In this document: positions 1 to 8,437 of the stretch, one piece after another | Numbering within the stretch: position 1 is the stretch's first letter | How the letters are laid out: the number at the start of each line of letters is the position of its first letter | NCBI GenBank assembly: GCA_039810605.1 | Contig: JBDHXH010000004.1 | Span: 1-64,000, forward strand | Reading direction: 5' to 3' | Length of the DNA: 64,000 bases | Source of the DNA: JAGPCH01 sp039810605 | GTDB lineage: Bacteria; Bacteroidota; Ignavibacteria; Tepidaquicellales; Tepidaquicellaceae | Notes under the pieces: model-generated | What the model was told of the DNA's origin: nothing | The model's database searches: none | Seen by the model: only the letters and a program-made list of their open reading frames with translations | Program-made: the position numbers and the translations under genes

Positions 1-293
1 CCTCCAAAGAGTCCGAATTCATGCTGAATGCTGACTACATCAGCATCCGAAAGATTGAGATAATATGCAGCTTCCTTGAAGTCCTTTACATTTCTGTCTC
101 GGATTTCAAACTTTACCTCAAGCGGATATTTGTAACCATCTGCTGCGTCAGTGACGGCCGTGATATCCACATTAAATCCATCCTCTGAATCTACATTGTT
201 CAATGAAGCGGAAAGATCGTTTGTAAAAGTTGCAATCCCGCATCTTCTCGGAATATAACTCGAAATAAAAGATACTCCATAGGTTTTATTCAT
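1..293 (-). CDS. Glycosyltransferase family 4-like protein, N-terminal part (runs off the window)
   Basis: The first 97 codons of a gene on the minus strand that continues beyond the left edge. The protein opens MNKTYGVSFISSYIPRRCGI, followed by ATFTNDL, and the visible part ends with VSIQHEFGLFG. The 'P.RCGIATFT.DL' opening and the 'V..QHE.GLFG' segment are typical of the N-terminal Rossmann domain of GT4/GT-B glycosyltransferases, which transfer a sugar from a nucleotide-sugar donor. Its start codon overlaps the stop of the GH130 gene by four bases (ATGA), so the two are probably translationally coupled, with GH130 first. GT4-GH130 gene pairs are a familiar arrangement in mannan- or mannoside-related loci, but donor and acceptor cannot be read from this fragment. 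Family call fairly sure; function open. Confidence 0.75.
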   Translation of the reverse strand, partial: MNKTYGVSFISSYIPRRCGIATFTNDLSASLNNVDSEDGFNVDITAVTDAADGYKYPLEVKFEIRDRNVKDFKEAAYYLNLSDADVVSIQHEFGLFG

Positions 294-1252
294 AAGCGTC
301 CTGAACTTATGATGAACGTCAGAATGTCATTGAGAGAAGCCGTTGCAATTGCCACGGTTGTATCGGCTGCTCCGTAATACATTCTCAATTCATCACCGAC
401 CAAAACCGTGCCGCAAGGAAACGTAACGTCGGGTACATCTCCGACTCGTTCATAAATTTCCTGCGGTCCGAAAATCCACTCATCACATCTGTTTATTAAT
501 TTGCTTGGATCATCAAGATCGAGAAGCGCAATTCCAATCCTGTATATCGAACCTGCAGACGTTCCTTTTACTCCGTGATAAATAATCAGCCAACCTTCCT
601 TTGTTTCAATCGGAGGAGGACCAAGTCCGACTTTATATGCGTCCCACCAACTTCCTTTCCTTGCCGGAATCAATACGGAACTGTCTCCCCAGTGTTTTAG
701 GTCCGGCGAATATGAAATCCAAATGTGCGCTCCCAAGTGAAAGCTTGTTGGCGCAGGCCTGTGGAGCAACACCCATCTTCCGTTAAATTTCCTTGGAAAC
801 AAAGATGCATCTTTGTCATCAGGCGGCATTGCAGCACCATGTCTTCTGTATGTAACAAAATCATCTGTGCTTGCAAGCGAAACCAAAGGACCTGTTTCCG
901 AATATGCAGTATATGCAATCGCATACTCGGGTTCACTTTGTCTTTCTTTTTCCAGCTTCACTATTCGCGGGTCTTCAATGCCGTAATATTCGGATGGATA
1001 TTCCGACGGCTTCGGTACTATTGTCGGAACTTTGTCAATCTCCCAGTCCGTGTATCCGTCTTTGCTTACTGCTTTACATATATGAGAAAATCCCTTCATA
1101 TCTTCTACTCTGACAAGCAGCAGTGTCTTTCCCTCAAAGAGTACGGAACCGGGATTGAAAACTGAATTGGCGGGATACGGCCACATGTCAGCCGTCAATA
1201 TTGGATTGCCTTCATATCTCTTGAACAAATCCTGTGCAAATGTTCTGCCCAT
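290..1252 (-). CDS. Glycoside hydrolase family 130 protein (beta-mannoside phosphorylase-like)
   Basis: A 320-residue protein of the five-bladed propeller GH130 family. Members mostly phosphorolyse beta-1,4- or beta-1,2-mannosides to give mannose-1-phosphate; some are hydrolases. Visible family marks are the N-terminal 'R.EGNPIL', 'SVFNPG', 'LLVRVED', the conserved 'YGIEDPR' (about residues 91-97), 'DKDASLFPRK', 'WWD..KVGLGPPPIET' and the C-terminal 'YYGAAD'. No signal peptide is seen, so it is probably cytoplasmic. Length is normal for the family. It overlaps the downstream glycosyltransferase by ATGA and is the first gene of the pair visible here. Phosphorylase rather than hydrolase is inferred from family prevalence; substrate unknown. 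Confidence 0.85.
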   Translation of the reverse strand: MGRTFAQDLFKRYEGNPILTADMWPYPANSVFNPGSVLFEGKTLLLVRVEDMKGFSHICKAVSKDGYTDWEIDKVPTIVPKPSEYPSEYYGIEDPRIVKLEKERQSEPEYAIAYTAYSETGPLVSLASTDDFVTYRRHGAAMPPDDKDASLFPRKFNGRWVLLHRPAPTSFHLGAHIWISYSPDLKHWGDSSVLIPARKGSWWDAYKVGLGPPPIETKEGWLIIYHGVKGTSAGSIYRIGIALLDLDDPSKLINRCDEWIFGPQEIYERVGDVPDVTFPCGTVLVGDELRMYYGAADTTVAIATASLNDILTFIISSGRL

Positions 1253-1304
1253 GACATCACAAATTTAATTTTATAAAATCACTGAATTCTTAGAAGCAAA
1301 AAGG

Positions 1305-1354
1305 AAAGCCTGTCCGAAATTATTCCCCAGTAATTTACTACGCGGACAGGCTTT
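1305..1354 (-). terminator. Rho-independent terminator-like hairpin after the small acidic gene
   Basis: A perfect 12-bp inverted repeat, AAAGCCTGTCCG at 1305-1316 and CGGACAGGCTTT at 1343-1354. A second inner pairing (AAATTA at 1317-1322 with TAATTT at 1331-1336) shortens the loop. Read on the minus strand the stem is followed by CCTTTTTGC, a short T-rich run. It sits downstream of the 1402-1731 gene and upstream of GH130, so it probably separates these two transcription units. Confidence 0.6.
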
Positions 1355-1401
1355 ATTGGATGGTGTTTGCGAAAACTTCTTTCAAAAACTCTTTTAAAAA
1401 C

Positions 1402-1731
1402 TCATAGGGGAGCTCCAACATTTGATTTAGGTGATACCCGTTCGTCGGGATCATTTATCATCGGAGCTTGTGTCTCCGGATTTAATTTAGTGACTTCAAA
1501 TTCCGCTTGATCGCTCTCACCCTCTGTGAAAGTTTCTTCGTCATCCAAATTAATTTCTATGGTCTCGTTGAATATTTCTTTGAAAAACATTTGATCTGCT
1601 TCAAGGTCTCTCTCTGTTGTTAAGTTCAAACGATCTTCATCCTTTATCTCAAAATCTATGTAACTTGAGTCTTCTTTGTAACTCGTCTTTCCGTCTATGA
1701 TTTCAAGCACTTGTTTCTTTAGATTATTCAT
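1402..1731 (-). CDS. Small acidic protein of unknown function
   Basis: A 109-residue protein I do not recognise. It starts MNNLKKQVLEIIDGKTSYKE and is strongly acidic through its middle (for example INLDDEETFTEGESDQAEFE). The tail is proline-containing and ends SNVGAPL. There is no signal peptide, membrane segment or cysteine. It is a single-gene unit bounded by the hairpin at 1305-1354 downstream and an intergenic stretch of about 160 bp upstream. The clean frame in an otherwise non-coding gap and the terminator after it support a real gene. No function is proposed. Confidence 0.55.
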   Translation of the reverse strand: MNNLKKQVLEIIDGKTSYKEDSSYIDFEIKDEDRLNLTTERDLEADQMFFKEIFNETIEINLDDEETFTEGESDQAEFEVTKLNPETQAPMINDPDERVSPKSNVGAPL

Positions 1732-1890
1732 GTCAATACGATTTGTAGTAGCTTCTACTTAAGATACTTCAATTAACATGCCAGAGATAATCAGTTGAAA
1801 AAGGGTAAGAAAATCACCTTTGTTTTGATTTGGGATTTAGAATTTGTCAATTGTGTCAGACAGAAAGACGGGAAAGACAAAATATCAATC

Positions 1891-3246
1891 TCATTTTAGA
1901 CCGAGACTTTTTATCTTGCGGTAAAGGGTTCGTTCGTTCATATTCAAAAGTTTCGCAGCTTTGGATTTATTTCCTTCGCATTCTTCGAGCGCTTTCAGGA
2001 TCAGTTCCCGCTCGACAGATTTTGTATATTCTCCCATTGAAATATTTTCGCCGTCAACCTTCGGTGGATTCTCAAACAATCCGGATATTTCATTCGGGAC
2101 GGAAATTGAACTGATGACATTACCCTTCGTCATGAGAACTGCTCTTCGTATCACGTTTCTTAGTTCTCTTACATTTCCGGGCCATGTGTGATTCATCAGC
2201 TTTTGTATTACTGCATCGGAAACTTCCGTTACGTTTTTGTTCAATTCTTCGTTGGCATCCTTAATGAAAAACTCTATGAATTGCTTTATGTCTTCCTTTC
2301 TTTCACGAAGCGGCGGCAGGTCAATGTGAAATTCGTTGAGCCTGTAATAAAGGTCTTGTCTGAACTTCCGCATGTTTACAGCTTCCGCAAGCCTTGTGTT
2401 TGTTGCAGCAAGTATTCTTACATCCAGATTAATTGGTTTTTTTCCTCCAAGCCTGGTTACTTTCCTTTCCTGAATCACTCTTAATAATTTAATCTGATTT
2501 GCTTCCGACAAATTTGTAACTTCGTCCAGAAATATCGTTCCTCCTTCTGCAAGTTCAAATTTTCCTTCCTTGCTTGTCCGTGCATCAGTAAATGCTCCCT
2601 TTTCATGTCCAAACAATTCACTCTCTATCAGATTTTCGGGAATTGCTCCGCAGTCAACCGCCACAAATGGCTTGTCTTTTCTCGTGCTTAGCTTATGAAT
2701 TAATCCTGCCATGACTTCCTTGCCGGTTCCGCTCTCTCCCTGTATGAGTACACTCAAACCTGTAGGAGCAACAATTTTTATCTGCTCGAATACATCCTTC
2801 ATCACACGGCTTTTAATTATGACTTCACCTGTGTAAAATGTTGATTCTACTTTCTTGCGGAGTATGCTGACTTCCTGATTCAAATAGTTTATCTCAAGTG
2901 TTTTTTTAATCGTGAGGATCATTGAGTTATTGTCAAATGGCTTTGTTATGAAATCCTGTGCTCCGCATTTCATCGCTTCGACGGCGGTTCTCACGTCTCC
3001 GAATGCCGTTATCATTATTACGGGAATGTCTTTGTTTATGTCTCGAATCCTTTTAAGAATTTCCAAACCGTTCATGCCGGGAAGTTTCATATCGAGGATG
3101 GCAAGGTCATAAGAATTATTTTTTAATTCATTTAGCGCGGAAGGACCGTCATCTGCTGTCTTACATTCAAAGCCTGACTCTCCTAAGAGTTCCGACAAAG
3201 CATATCGCAGAGTTTCATTGTCGTCAATTACCAGAATTTTTTCCAT
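1891..3246 (-). CDS. NtrC-family sigma-54-dependent response regulator
   Basis: A 451-residue transcription activator with three domains. The receiver domain (1-120) has the phospho-acceptor Asp52 in 'LAILDMKLPG', acidic-pocket residues 'DD' at 8-9 and Lys102 in 'ITKPF'. The AAA+ sigma-54 interaction domain (about 140-370) has Walker A GESGTGKE at 170-177 and Walker B 'GGTIFLDEV' at about 235-243. The C-terminal Fis-type helix-turn-helix is 'NKSKAAKLLNMNERTLYRKI'. The sigma-54 contact loop reads GAFTDA (217-222) instead of GAFTGA. Its ATG follows directly on the TAA of the sensor kinase gene, so it is almost certainly the kinase's partner. It should activate sigma-54 promoters by ATP-driven remodelling; targets unknown. 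Confidence 0.93.
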   Translation of the reverse strand: MEKILVIDDNETLRYALSELLGESGFECKTADDGPSALNELKNNSYDLAILDMKLPGMNGLEILKRIRDINKDIPVIMITAFGDVRTAVEAMKCGAQDFITKPFDNNSMILTIKKTLEINYLNQEVSILRKKVESTFYTGEVIIKSRVMKDVFEQIKIVAPTGLSVLIQGESGTGKEVMAGLIHKLSTRKDKPFVAVDCGAIPENLIESELFGHEKGAFTDARTSKEGKFELAEGGTIFLDEVTNLSEANQIKLLRVIQERKVTRLGGKKPINLDVRILAATNTRLAEAVNMRKFRQDLYYRLNEFHIDLPPLRERKEDIKQFIEFFIKDANEELNKNVTEVSDAVIQKLMNHTWPGNVRELRNVIRRAVLMTKGNVISSISVPNEISGLFENPPKVDGENISMGEYTKSVERELILKALEECEGNKSKAAKLLNMNERTLYRKIKSLGLK

Positions 3247-6200
3247 TTAATTATTTTCGTTGATTGGCAATATAATTTTAATTCGTGTTCCTTCTCCTGT
3301 TATGCTCTCGATATCCAGCGTGCCTGAATGCGCCCTTATTGTATTGTGAGCAAGTCCCATTCCTAATCCGACACCCTCTGGTTTCGTTGTAAAAAATGGT
3401 TCAAGTATTTTGTCAAAGTTTTCAGAAGGAATTCCCTCTCCTGTATCATTTATATCAATTTCCATACTCCCTTCATTATTTACGAAGGCGGAAATTGTAA
3501 GAGTACCCCCTGCCGACATCGCATCTATTGCATTCGATATAAAATTCATCAGAGCATTTTCCAGACGAAGCTTGTCAATTTTTAATTCCGGCAAATCATT
3601 CTGAATATTTTTCACAATTGTAATTTGTTTTTGCTTGCATCTTGCTTCAATGCTTTCAATTACCACCTCGAGCATGTTCCTGATGCCGGTAGTTTTCAAA
3701 ATCAGATCTTCCGGAGAAACAAAGCTTAGAAGATTCTTTATGATCTGATTTGCAATATCTGAATTCGCAAGAACATATTTCAGACGTTTTCTGTTTTTTT
3801 CATCAAGCTCCGTGTTCAAAACCAGTTGAGCAAGGCTGCTGATGTTTGCAAGTGGATTTCTTATTTCATGCGCAATCCCTGATGAGAATCTTCCCAGCGC
3901 GGCAAGTTTCTCGTTATTGATAAGTTCTTTCTGTGTCTGAATAAGTTTCTTGTTCGTGCTGCGAAGTTCTTCCTCCACTGATTTGATGTCAGTAACGTCA
4001 ATTGAAACTCCGGAGATTCTCTCAATATGATTTGTTTTGTCAAAGACAATATTGCTCATCAGTCTTATGAATTTTATTCCGGCATCCTTTGTAAATATCC
4101 GGAAGATAACATCTGATGGTTTCTTCTCTTTCAGCATTTTGCGTGTGCTTTCCCTCACAAAATTCCTGTCATCAGGATGCACGATCTCGAGAAATGTTTC
4201 CTGTGAAAGTGGTTTGCCATTTTTTTCAATTCCAAAAATTGAATAAAGTTCATCAGACCATTCGAGAATATTGCTGCTTAAATCCCAGTCCCAACTTCCG
4301 AGTTTCGCAATGTGCTGCGCCTCGCGGAGTTTGGCTTCGCTTAGCCGAAGATCATCTTCTGCCTTCCTTATGTCGGTAATATCCTGCCCGGTGCCGAACA
4401 TCCTGACAACGTCCCCTCTGTCATCGAGGTAAACCTTCCCCATTGCCTTAATTGTTTTGACCTGTCCTGATGTAGTTATTATCCTGTGGATATAATCAAA
4501 TCGTTTCTTTTCAATGAAAGCGTTTTCTATGATTTTCTTCACTCTTTGTCTATCATCAGGATGAACTCTTTCAAGGAAATTTTCAAGCGATGGTTTGAAT
4601 TCTGTTGCATTCACTTCATAAATGATAAACAATTCATCAGTCCACGAGACCACATTTTTCCTGACATCATAATCCCAGCTTCCAAGCTTGCCTATGTGTT
4701 GCGCCTCCTGAAGATTTCCTTCGTTTTCCTTCAGCCTGTCTATGGTATCCATTTTTTCCATCAGACTTCCCAATTCAATTCCGATGTTTGAAACGCATTC
4801 GAGAATTTCATTGTCGGGTGCATCCTCTGTATCTTTGAAAAATTCAAGAATACCTGCGACTTTGTTTTCTTTTATGATTGGAATCCAGATTCCTGTCTTC
4901 AAGCCGGATTGCATAAATATTTCAGAGCGCTTGTATGCTTTTCTATTCTCTATATTACTTATGTTAAGCCATGATGCTTTCCCCGTAACCAGGATATTAC
5001 CCGGCACACCCTCTCCTTTTGAGAAAGTAATGTCTTTTGTAAACTTAATGAAGTCTGTGTATTTGGAAGAGATGGTATGGTTTGATATCCCTGCAGAATA
5101 AATCATGTCGCCCTTCCTCAAAAAACAATGTCCCATGTTCCAGTTTGTATATTTGCAAATTTTGTCAATGGAATATTGAATTGATTTATGAATATCAAAA
5201 CTCTGGTTTGTATAGTGAATTACTTCATTAAGAAGATTCAAAAGAAAATTTCTCTTCGTAATTAATTCTTCCGCACGCTTGAGCTCGCTGATGTCCTGAC
5301 AGATTCCCACTATCGCCTGAACTTTGTCTTCTTCGTCAAGAATAGTTGACGTCGAAAGAAAGGTATGAACTTCATTTCCTCCTGAATCGCTTGCTGCAAA
5401 CTCTCCTTTCCAGCCGCCTTTCATCGTCTTGTTTGCGATGTCTGTCTTGAGTTCGAGCAATATTTTCCCTTCATCAAACAGGGGAATGTTCTTTCCCATG
5501 ATTTCATCGGAAGCAAATCCGAACGTCTTTTCAAAAGCTTCATTCACAAACAAAACATTGTCATTAAGATCGGTAATATAGACGCACTCGTTTATGCTTC
5601 TTATTGCATGAGCAAATAATTTGATTCTATTTTGTGCAGTTTCTTTTTCCTTTGCCTCCTTGAGGAGGTTGTTAAGCGCGTTTGCAAGGTCGGCAGTTCT
5701 ATCAATAACTTTTTGTTCCATTTCCTGATATGAGTTCTGCAGCTTTTCTTCGGCAGACTTTCTTTCCATGAAATTTCCGATTTGCCTTCCGGCTGATTCG
5801 AGAACTTCTACCAATTCAGGTTCCTGTTTGAGTTTCTCTTCATTGAGACATTCTACGATTGCAATGATTTTATTTTCTGTTAGTATGGGAATTGCAAGTG
5901 CAGAATTCCAGCCGTTAGATATGAGTTCTTCCTTGCGTATAAATCTTTCGTCATTTAGTATGTCGCTTACCCATACTGATTTCTTATTCTTCAATACTAT
6001 TCCAGGCAGTCCTGCCTCTTTTGGAAATTCGCTAAACCTCTTGAGAAAAACCGATTCCTGATTTATGTCCATGCCTTCATTTATCCACACAGACTCAACC
6101 GGAAGATGTTCGTTATCATCAGTCAGCGACCACAGCACTCCGAAGCCCCAGTCAATCCCTTTACAAATTTCTTCAAGCGCTCTTCCAATACCTTCGGCTT

Positions 6201-7428
6201 TTGTCTTTGCATCAGCAAGAATTCTTGAAACATTAAACTGCAACCTCAAGTATCTTTCATTTTTCTGAAGCTTGTCTATGTCAATGCATGAACCTATATA
6301 ACCTGCAAAGTTATCTCCGTCAAATCGCGGTATTCCCCTTTCAAAAATCCACCTGTATTCACCGTCAGCAGCTCTTAGCCTGTAATTCAATTCATAAGGT
6401 TGTCTCTTATCGAATGAAGTTTCATAAACCCTTAAACATTCTCCAAAGTCTTTCGGATGAATACATTCATTCCAGCGTTTCCCGATTTCCTGTTCAAACG
6501 TTCTTCCCGTGAAATCAAGCCAGCCTTTATTAATGTAAGTGCACATCTTGTCTTTTCCGGAAACCCAGATCATAACAGGAGCGGAATCTGCCAGGCTCCT
6601 GAATCTTGATTCACTTTCACGCAGAACGCTTTCGGCTTTTTCCCTGATCGCAATTTCTTCCAAAAGTTTATCGTTCGCATTCTTGAGTTCAATTGTTCTT
6701 GCCTCAACTTTGTCCTCGAGTCCCTGATAAGACTTAACCAGCATTTTTTGAACTTCGGACTTGTGCCTGATTAATCCGTTTGATATCAAAAGCGATAGAC
6801 CAATTACAAGAAACGAGAACAAGCTCAATATAATTATGATAAGCTGTACATCATTGTTGGACTTTGTGGCATCTATCCTGTTCGAATCAAGTATTCTTCT
6901 TTCATCAAGGACAATCGCATCCGACAATCGCTTTATGTTTGAAATCTTGATTCGCATTTTCACTGTGTGCTCCTCTTCGAGGATCTTTAACTGCTCCTTG
7001 TCATTGAAGTTTTTCTTGCTCAACTCTACGATGCCATTCAGATCTACAACATTTGCTTTTATGCTGTCTATTGTTTCCCTGTGTCCCGGATTGTCTGCAA
7101 CTGTTGTAGTTAAAAGACTAATCACGGAATCCACTACTGCTTTTTGCTTGTCTATTTCTCCCGCAATATTTTGATCACCGCTTAGCACCAACCCCCTTCG
7201 AAGATAAAGCCAGTAATTAATTTCAACCTGCAACCTTTCACTTTCGCCGATGATCTTGTAACCGTATTCAATAGAACTCATTTCCTTTTGATAGTTTCCG
7301 ATAGTGCGATAAGTGATGATGCTCATTACAAGCGTGCATACCATGAAAATGAAAAAAGCCGCCGGAATAAAATTTTCCAGCGGGAGTTTTCTTTCCAGAG
7401 TATTAAGATTGACTTTCACTTTTTTCAA
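3247..7428 (-). CDS. Membrane-bound multi-PAS/GAF sensor histidine kinase
   Basis: A 1393-residue sensor. TM1 lies at about 18-40, followed by an extracytoplasmic helical region of about 150 residues (CHASE3/four-helix-bundle-like), then TM2 at about 193-216 and a coiled coil. Then come PAS1 ('FRSLADSAPVMIWVS'), GAF1, a coiled coil, PAS2 ('AHAIRSINECVYITDL'), GAF2, and two closely related PAS domains, each introduced by 'EAQHI(G/A)KLGSWD(Y/W)D'. The catalytic core has HisKA with His1187 in 'SSGIAHEIRNPLANIS', an N-box around Asn1299, and 'DTGEGIP' and 'GLGMGLA' ATP-lid motifs. It has no receiver of its own; the sigma-54 regulator begins at the next base after its stop. The two related PAS domains look like an internal tandem duplication. 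Ligands unknown; a short tandem repeat lies in its leader. Confidence 0.93.
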   Translation of the reverse strand: MKKVKVNLNTLERKLPLENFIPAAFFIFMVCTLVMSIITYRTIGNYQKEMSSIEYGYKIIGESERLQVEINYWLYLRRGLVLSGDQNIAGEIDKQKAVVDSVISLLTTTVADNPGHRETIDSIKANVVDLNGIVELSKKNFNDKEQLKILEEEHTVKMRIKISNIKRLSDAIVLDERRILDSNRIDATKSNNDVQLIIIILSLFSFLVIGLSLLISNGLIRHKSEVQKMLVKSYQGLEDKVEARTIELKNANDKLLEEIAIREKAESVLRESESRFRSLADSAPVMIWVSGKDKMCTYINKGWLDFTGRTFEQEIGKRWNECIHPKDFGECLRVYETSFDKRQPYELNYRLRAADGEYRWIFERGIPRFDGDNFAGYIGSCIDIDKLQKNERYLRLQFNVSRILADAKTKAEGIGRALEEICKGIDWGFGVLWSLTDDNEHLPVESVWINEGMDINQESVFLKRFSEFPKEAGLPGIVLKNKKSVWVSDILNDERFIRKEELISNGWNSALAIPILTENKIIAIVECLNEEKLKQEPELVEVLESAGRQIGNFMERKSAEEKLQNSYQEMEQKVIDRTADLANALNNLLKEAKEKETAQNRIKLFAHAIRSINECVYITDLNDNVLFVNEAFEKTFGFASDEIMGKNIPLFDEGKILLELKTDIANKTMKGGWKGEFAASDSGGNEVHTFLSTSTILDEEDKVQAIVGICQDISELKRAEELITKRNFLLNLLNEVIHYTNQSFDIHKSIQYSIDKICKYTNWNMGHCFLRKGDMIYSAGISNHTISSKYTDFIKFTKDITFSKGEGVPGNILVTGKASWLNISNIENRKAYKRSEIFMQSGLKTGIWIPIIKENKVAGILEFFKDTEDAPDNEILECVSNIGIELGSLMEKMDTIDRLKENEGNLQEAQHIGKLGSWDYDVRKNVVSWTDELFIIYEVNATEFKPSLENFLERVHPDDRQRVKKIIENAFIEKKRFDYIHRIITTSGQVKTIKAMGKVYLDDRGDVVRMFGTGQDITDIRKAEDDLRLSEAKLREAQHIAKLGSWDWDLSSNILEWSDELYSIFGIEKNGKPLSQETFLEIVHPDDRNFVRESTRKMLKEKKPSDVIFRIFTKDAGIKFIRLMSNIVFDKTNHIERISGVSIDVTDIKSVEEELRSTNKKLIQTQKELINNEKLAALGRFSSGIAHEIRNPLANISSLAQLVLNTELDEKNRKRLKYVLANSDIANQIIKNLLSFVSPEDLILKTTGIRNMLEVVIESIEARCKQKQITIVKNIQNDLPELKIDKLRLENALMNFISNAIDAMSAGGTLTISAFVNNEGSMEIDINDTGEGIPSENFDKILEPFFTTKPEGVGLGMGLAHNTIRAHSGTLDIESITGEGTRIKIILPINENN

Positions 7429-7444
7429 TGTCGCATTCTTTTTT

Positions 7445-7492
7445 GAACAAAGTTATGAACAAAGTTATAAACAAAGTTATGAGCAAAGTGCA
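7445..7492. repeat. Four 12-bp direct repeats in the kinase leader
   Basis: Four consecutive 12-bp units: GAACAAAGTTAT (7445-7456), the same again (7457-7468), AAACAAAGTTAT (7469-7480) and a diverged GAGCAAAGTGCA (7481-7492). They begin about 17 bp upstream of the kinase start codon, inside the 294-bp gap between two divergent signalling genes. Nothing else recognisable was seen in that gap (7429-7722). They could be operator-like binding sites or a slippage-prone microsatellite in the leader. Confidence 0.75.
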
Positions 7493-7722
7493 GGCAGGAA
7501 TTTCGTAAAGATGTCAAATTCAATTTATGAACCCGAAATTCAAACATCATAAATTTAGCCATTTTTTGTATAAGTCATAACTCAATAACGACAGTTTTAT
7601 CAAAAAAGTCATTTCTGTCACAACTTACGCTGACTAATTATTTGAAAATTTGGCTGCAGCAATTCAATATTAACTCTGGCACGGTTTTTTGATATTCAAA
7701 ATAAGATTACAAAAATAGATGC

Positions 7723-8124
7723 ATGAAAATGTTAACTGCCGCTTTGAATGTACTCATAGTCGAAGATGACAGATATATGAATGAAATGCTTGGAGAATTA
7801 TTATCAGACAAGGGTTTCGACGTCGAAAGTTCATTTGATGGAAACGATGCCATTGACACAATCAGCAACAGCAAGAAAAAATTTGGTCTGGTAATTCTTG
7901 ATTACAATCTAAAAACCTTGCAGCGAAGCAACGGCATTGATGTATTCGAAGCGGCAAAGAAATTGAACCCCGATTTGAAAGCCATTATGATTTCCGGTTA
8001 TGGGAATAACATAATAAAGAACAAAGCAGCCAGCAAAGGGATTGATGTTTACATGGATAAACCCTTCCTGATAAATGACTTTCTTTCTGAAGTAGGAAGA
8101 CTAACAGACAATAAATATAATTAA
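7723..8124 (+). CDS. Single-domain response regulator (CheY-like receiver)
   Basis: A 133-residue stand-alone receiver domain with the acidic pocket 'VEDD' near residues 13-16, the phospho-acceptor Asp60 in 'LVILDYNL', the 'MISGYG' switch Ser/Thr region and the conserved Lys in 'YMDKPF'. There is no output domain, so it should act by protein contact or as a phosphate relay or sink. It is divergent from the kinase/NtrC-type pair and precedes a small membrane-protein gene by 2 bp. Relation to the neighbouring kinase is plausible from position only. ATG 7723 is used; ATG 7729 is an alternative. Confidence 0.88.
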   Translation: MKMLTAALNVLIVEDDRYMNEMLGELLSDKGFDVESSFDGNDAIDTISNSKKKFGLVILDYNLKTLQRSNGIDVFEAAKKLNPDLKAIMISGYGNNIIKNKAASKGIDVYMDKPFLINDFLSEVGRLTDNKYN

Positions 8125-8126
8125 GA

Positions 8127-8279
8127 ATGCTCTGGGGTATTTTTGTAATTCTGATATTGATTTGGTTGATTGGAATCGTATCTTCAAATACATTCGGCGG
8201 GCTTATACATGTACTGCTTATCCTTGCAATCTTAGTGATCATAGTAAGACTTATTCGGAGGAGAAATCCGACTGGATGA
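8127..8279 (+). CDS. Small membrane protein, lmo0937/DUF5670 type
   Basis: A 50-residue ORF starting MLWGIFVILILIWLIG and continuing 'VSSNTFGGLIHVLLILAILVIIVRLIRRR'. Two hydrophobic helices are separated by 'SSNTFGGLIH', with a positively charged C-terminus. This matches the pattern of the lmo0937 family of tiny membrane proteins (MLW start, central 'GG.IH.LL', final Arg cluster), which are widespread in bacteria and without a known function. It begins 2 bp after the receiver gene's stop, so the two are probably co-transcribed. The family call rests on the pattern and length. Confidence 0.8.
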   Translation: MLWGIFVILILIWLIGIVSSNTFGGLIHVLLILAILVIIVRLIRRRNPTG

Positions 8280-8437
8280 CTCTTATGACTTAAGTTTCAT
8301 TCACTGAATCAGGTTCATACTTGAATTTCATTCCCTTAATCTCTCGCATTGTCCGTCCTGACTACTCTCGTTTACAATTCGAATTTTTTTTATTCTGTAA
8401 AAAAGGTTTTTGAATGAGTAATTTATGAAAAATTTAG

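Noticed and set aside
601..1165. Plus-strand frames inside the GH130 gene
   Set aside because: They overlap a well-conserved minus-strand gene and encode no recognisable protein, as do the many other antisense frames across the window.
1402..1731. RiPP precursor candidate (short acidic leader, short tail ending VGAPL)
   Set aside because: No modification enzyme, peptidase-transporter or duplicated core is nearby, and the tail has no Cys/Ser/Thr-rich core.
8414..8436. Mini-ORF and alternative ATG upstream of the acylase
   Set aside because: The alternative ATG at 8425 is in a frame that soon stops and does not encode the membrane anchor. The TTG at 8438 fits the protein.
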